Of a stretch of DNA of 64,000 nt, positions 63,926 through 64,000 are shown in pieces. Each line of letters begins with the position of its first letter. Positions within the stretch are counted from its first letter, which is position 1. The position numbers and the translations under genes were made by a program. The stretch comes from Bradyrhizobium cosmicum (GTDB taxonomy: Bacteria; Pseudomonadota; Alphaproteobacteria; Rhizobiales; Xanthobacteraceae): positions 3,224,001 through 3,288,000 of the forward strand of contig NZ_CP041656.2 of NCBI RefSeq assembly GCF_007290395.2. The letters run 5' to 3'. The notes below the pieces were generated by a model. The model did not search any database. It was not told the origin of the DNA and saw nothing but the letters and a program-made list of their open reading frames with translations.

Positions 63926-64000
63926 AGAGGTAGTAGGCTCGCTCCCCAACTCGTATCTCTTTGCACGCAAACGCGTGGCAGATAGTCGTGAGCGCATACG

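Overview
This is a high-GC alphaproteobacterial chromosome segment. The gene order (ruvX, gatCAB, pyrB-pyrC, plsY, dprA, topA-rnr; rpoZ-rsh; pdxJ-acpS-lepB-rnc-era-recO-parC), a Porin_2-type porin, short palindromic intergenic repeats and many accessory oxidoreductases point to Bradyrhizobium or a close Nitrobacteraceae relative. That assignment is inference; no rRNA is present. The only RNA gene found is a tRNA-Ser(GCU).

Layout. 1-8.6 kb is accessory: the end of a serine hydrolase, a divergent TetR/MFS pair, a three-gene unit of two membrane proteins (DUF6064-like, DUF6789-like) plus a two-domain ArsA ATPase, a RidA protein, an acyltransferase-3 protein and a small Cys-containing secreted protein. 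8.7-27.5 kb, read on the minus strand, is a conserved housekeeping backbone: pyrB, a dihydroorotase-like pyrC lacking its metal ligands, plsY, dprA, topA, rnr, a DUF983 protein, a Nudix hydrolase and rpmG. Accessory genes interrupt it: an LLM monooxygenase; HxlR/SDR and azoreductase/HxlR divergent pairs; an amidase and a patatin. 27.6-37.4 kb is a second accessory stretch: a secreted caspase-like protein coupled to a D-Ala-D-Ala dipeptidase, AidB, a CPBP protease, an AEC transporter behind ruvX, and LysR with two nitronate monooxygenases. 37.5-41.3 kb is the gatC-gatA-gatB operon with two small extra genes embedded by 4-nt overlaps, closed by a strong terminator. 41.3-46.1 kb is gene-poor: a 32-codon Lys/Ala-only-type peptide gene, a Sel1-like protein, tRNA-Ser and a major porin. 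46.1-64 kb is core again: a lytic transglycosylase divergent from dapA, mscL, smpB, a peroxiredoxin, UDG, a NYN-domain protein, rpoZ, rsh, and pdxJ-acpS-lepB-rnc-era-X-recO-X-parC.

How the genes work together. The core blocks cover pyrimidine synthesis, phospholipid acylation, DNA topology and uptake, RNA decay, Glu/Asp-tRNA amidation, lysine/peptidoglycan precursors, ribosome rescue, the stringent response, protein export and ribosome maturation. The accessory genes are mostly small regulator-plus-enzyme pairs for redox or xenobiotic chemistry.

Points most worth a second look: the ArsA ATPase paired with two uncharacterised membrane proteins and no ArsB; the coupled caspase/dipeptidase genes; the metal-ligand-less PyrC; the extra small genes in the gat operon; a ~160-bp palindromic repeat that supplies the end of a nitronate monooxygenase gene; paired operator-like dyads at HxlR/SDR; a duplicated Shine-Dalgarno unit before plsY; and Lys/Ala-rich tails recurring across neighbouring nucleic-acid and cell-wall proteins.
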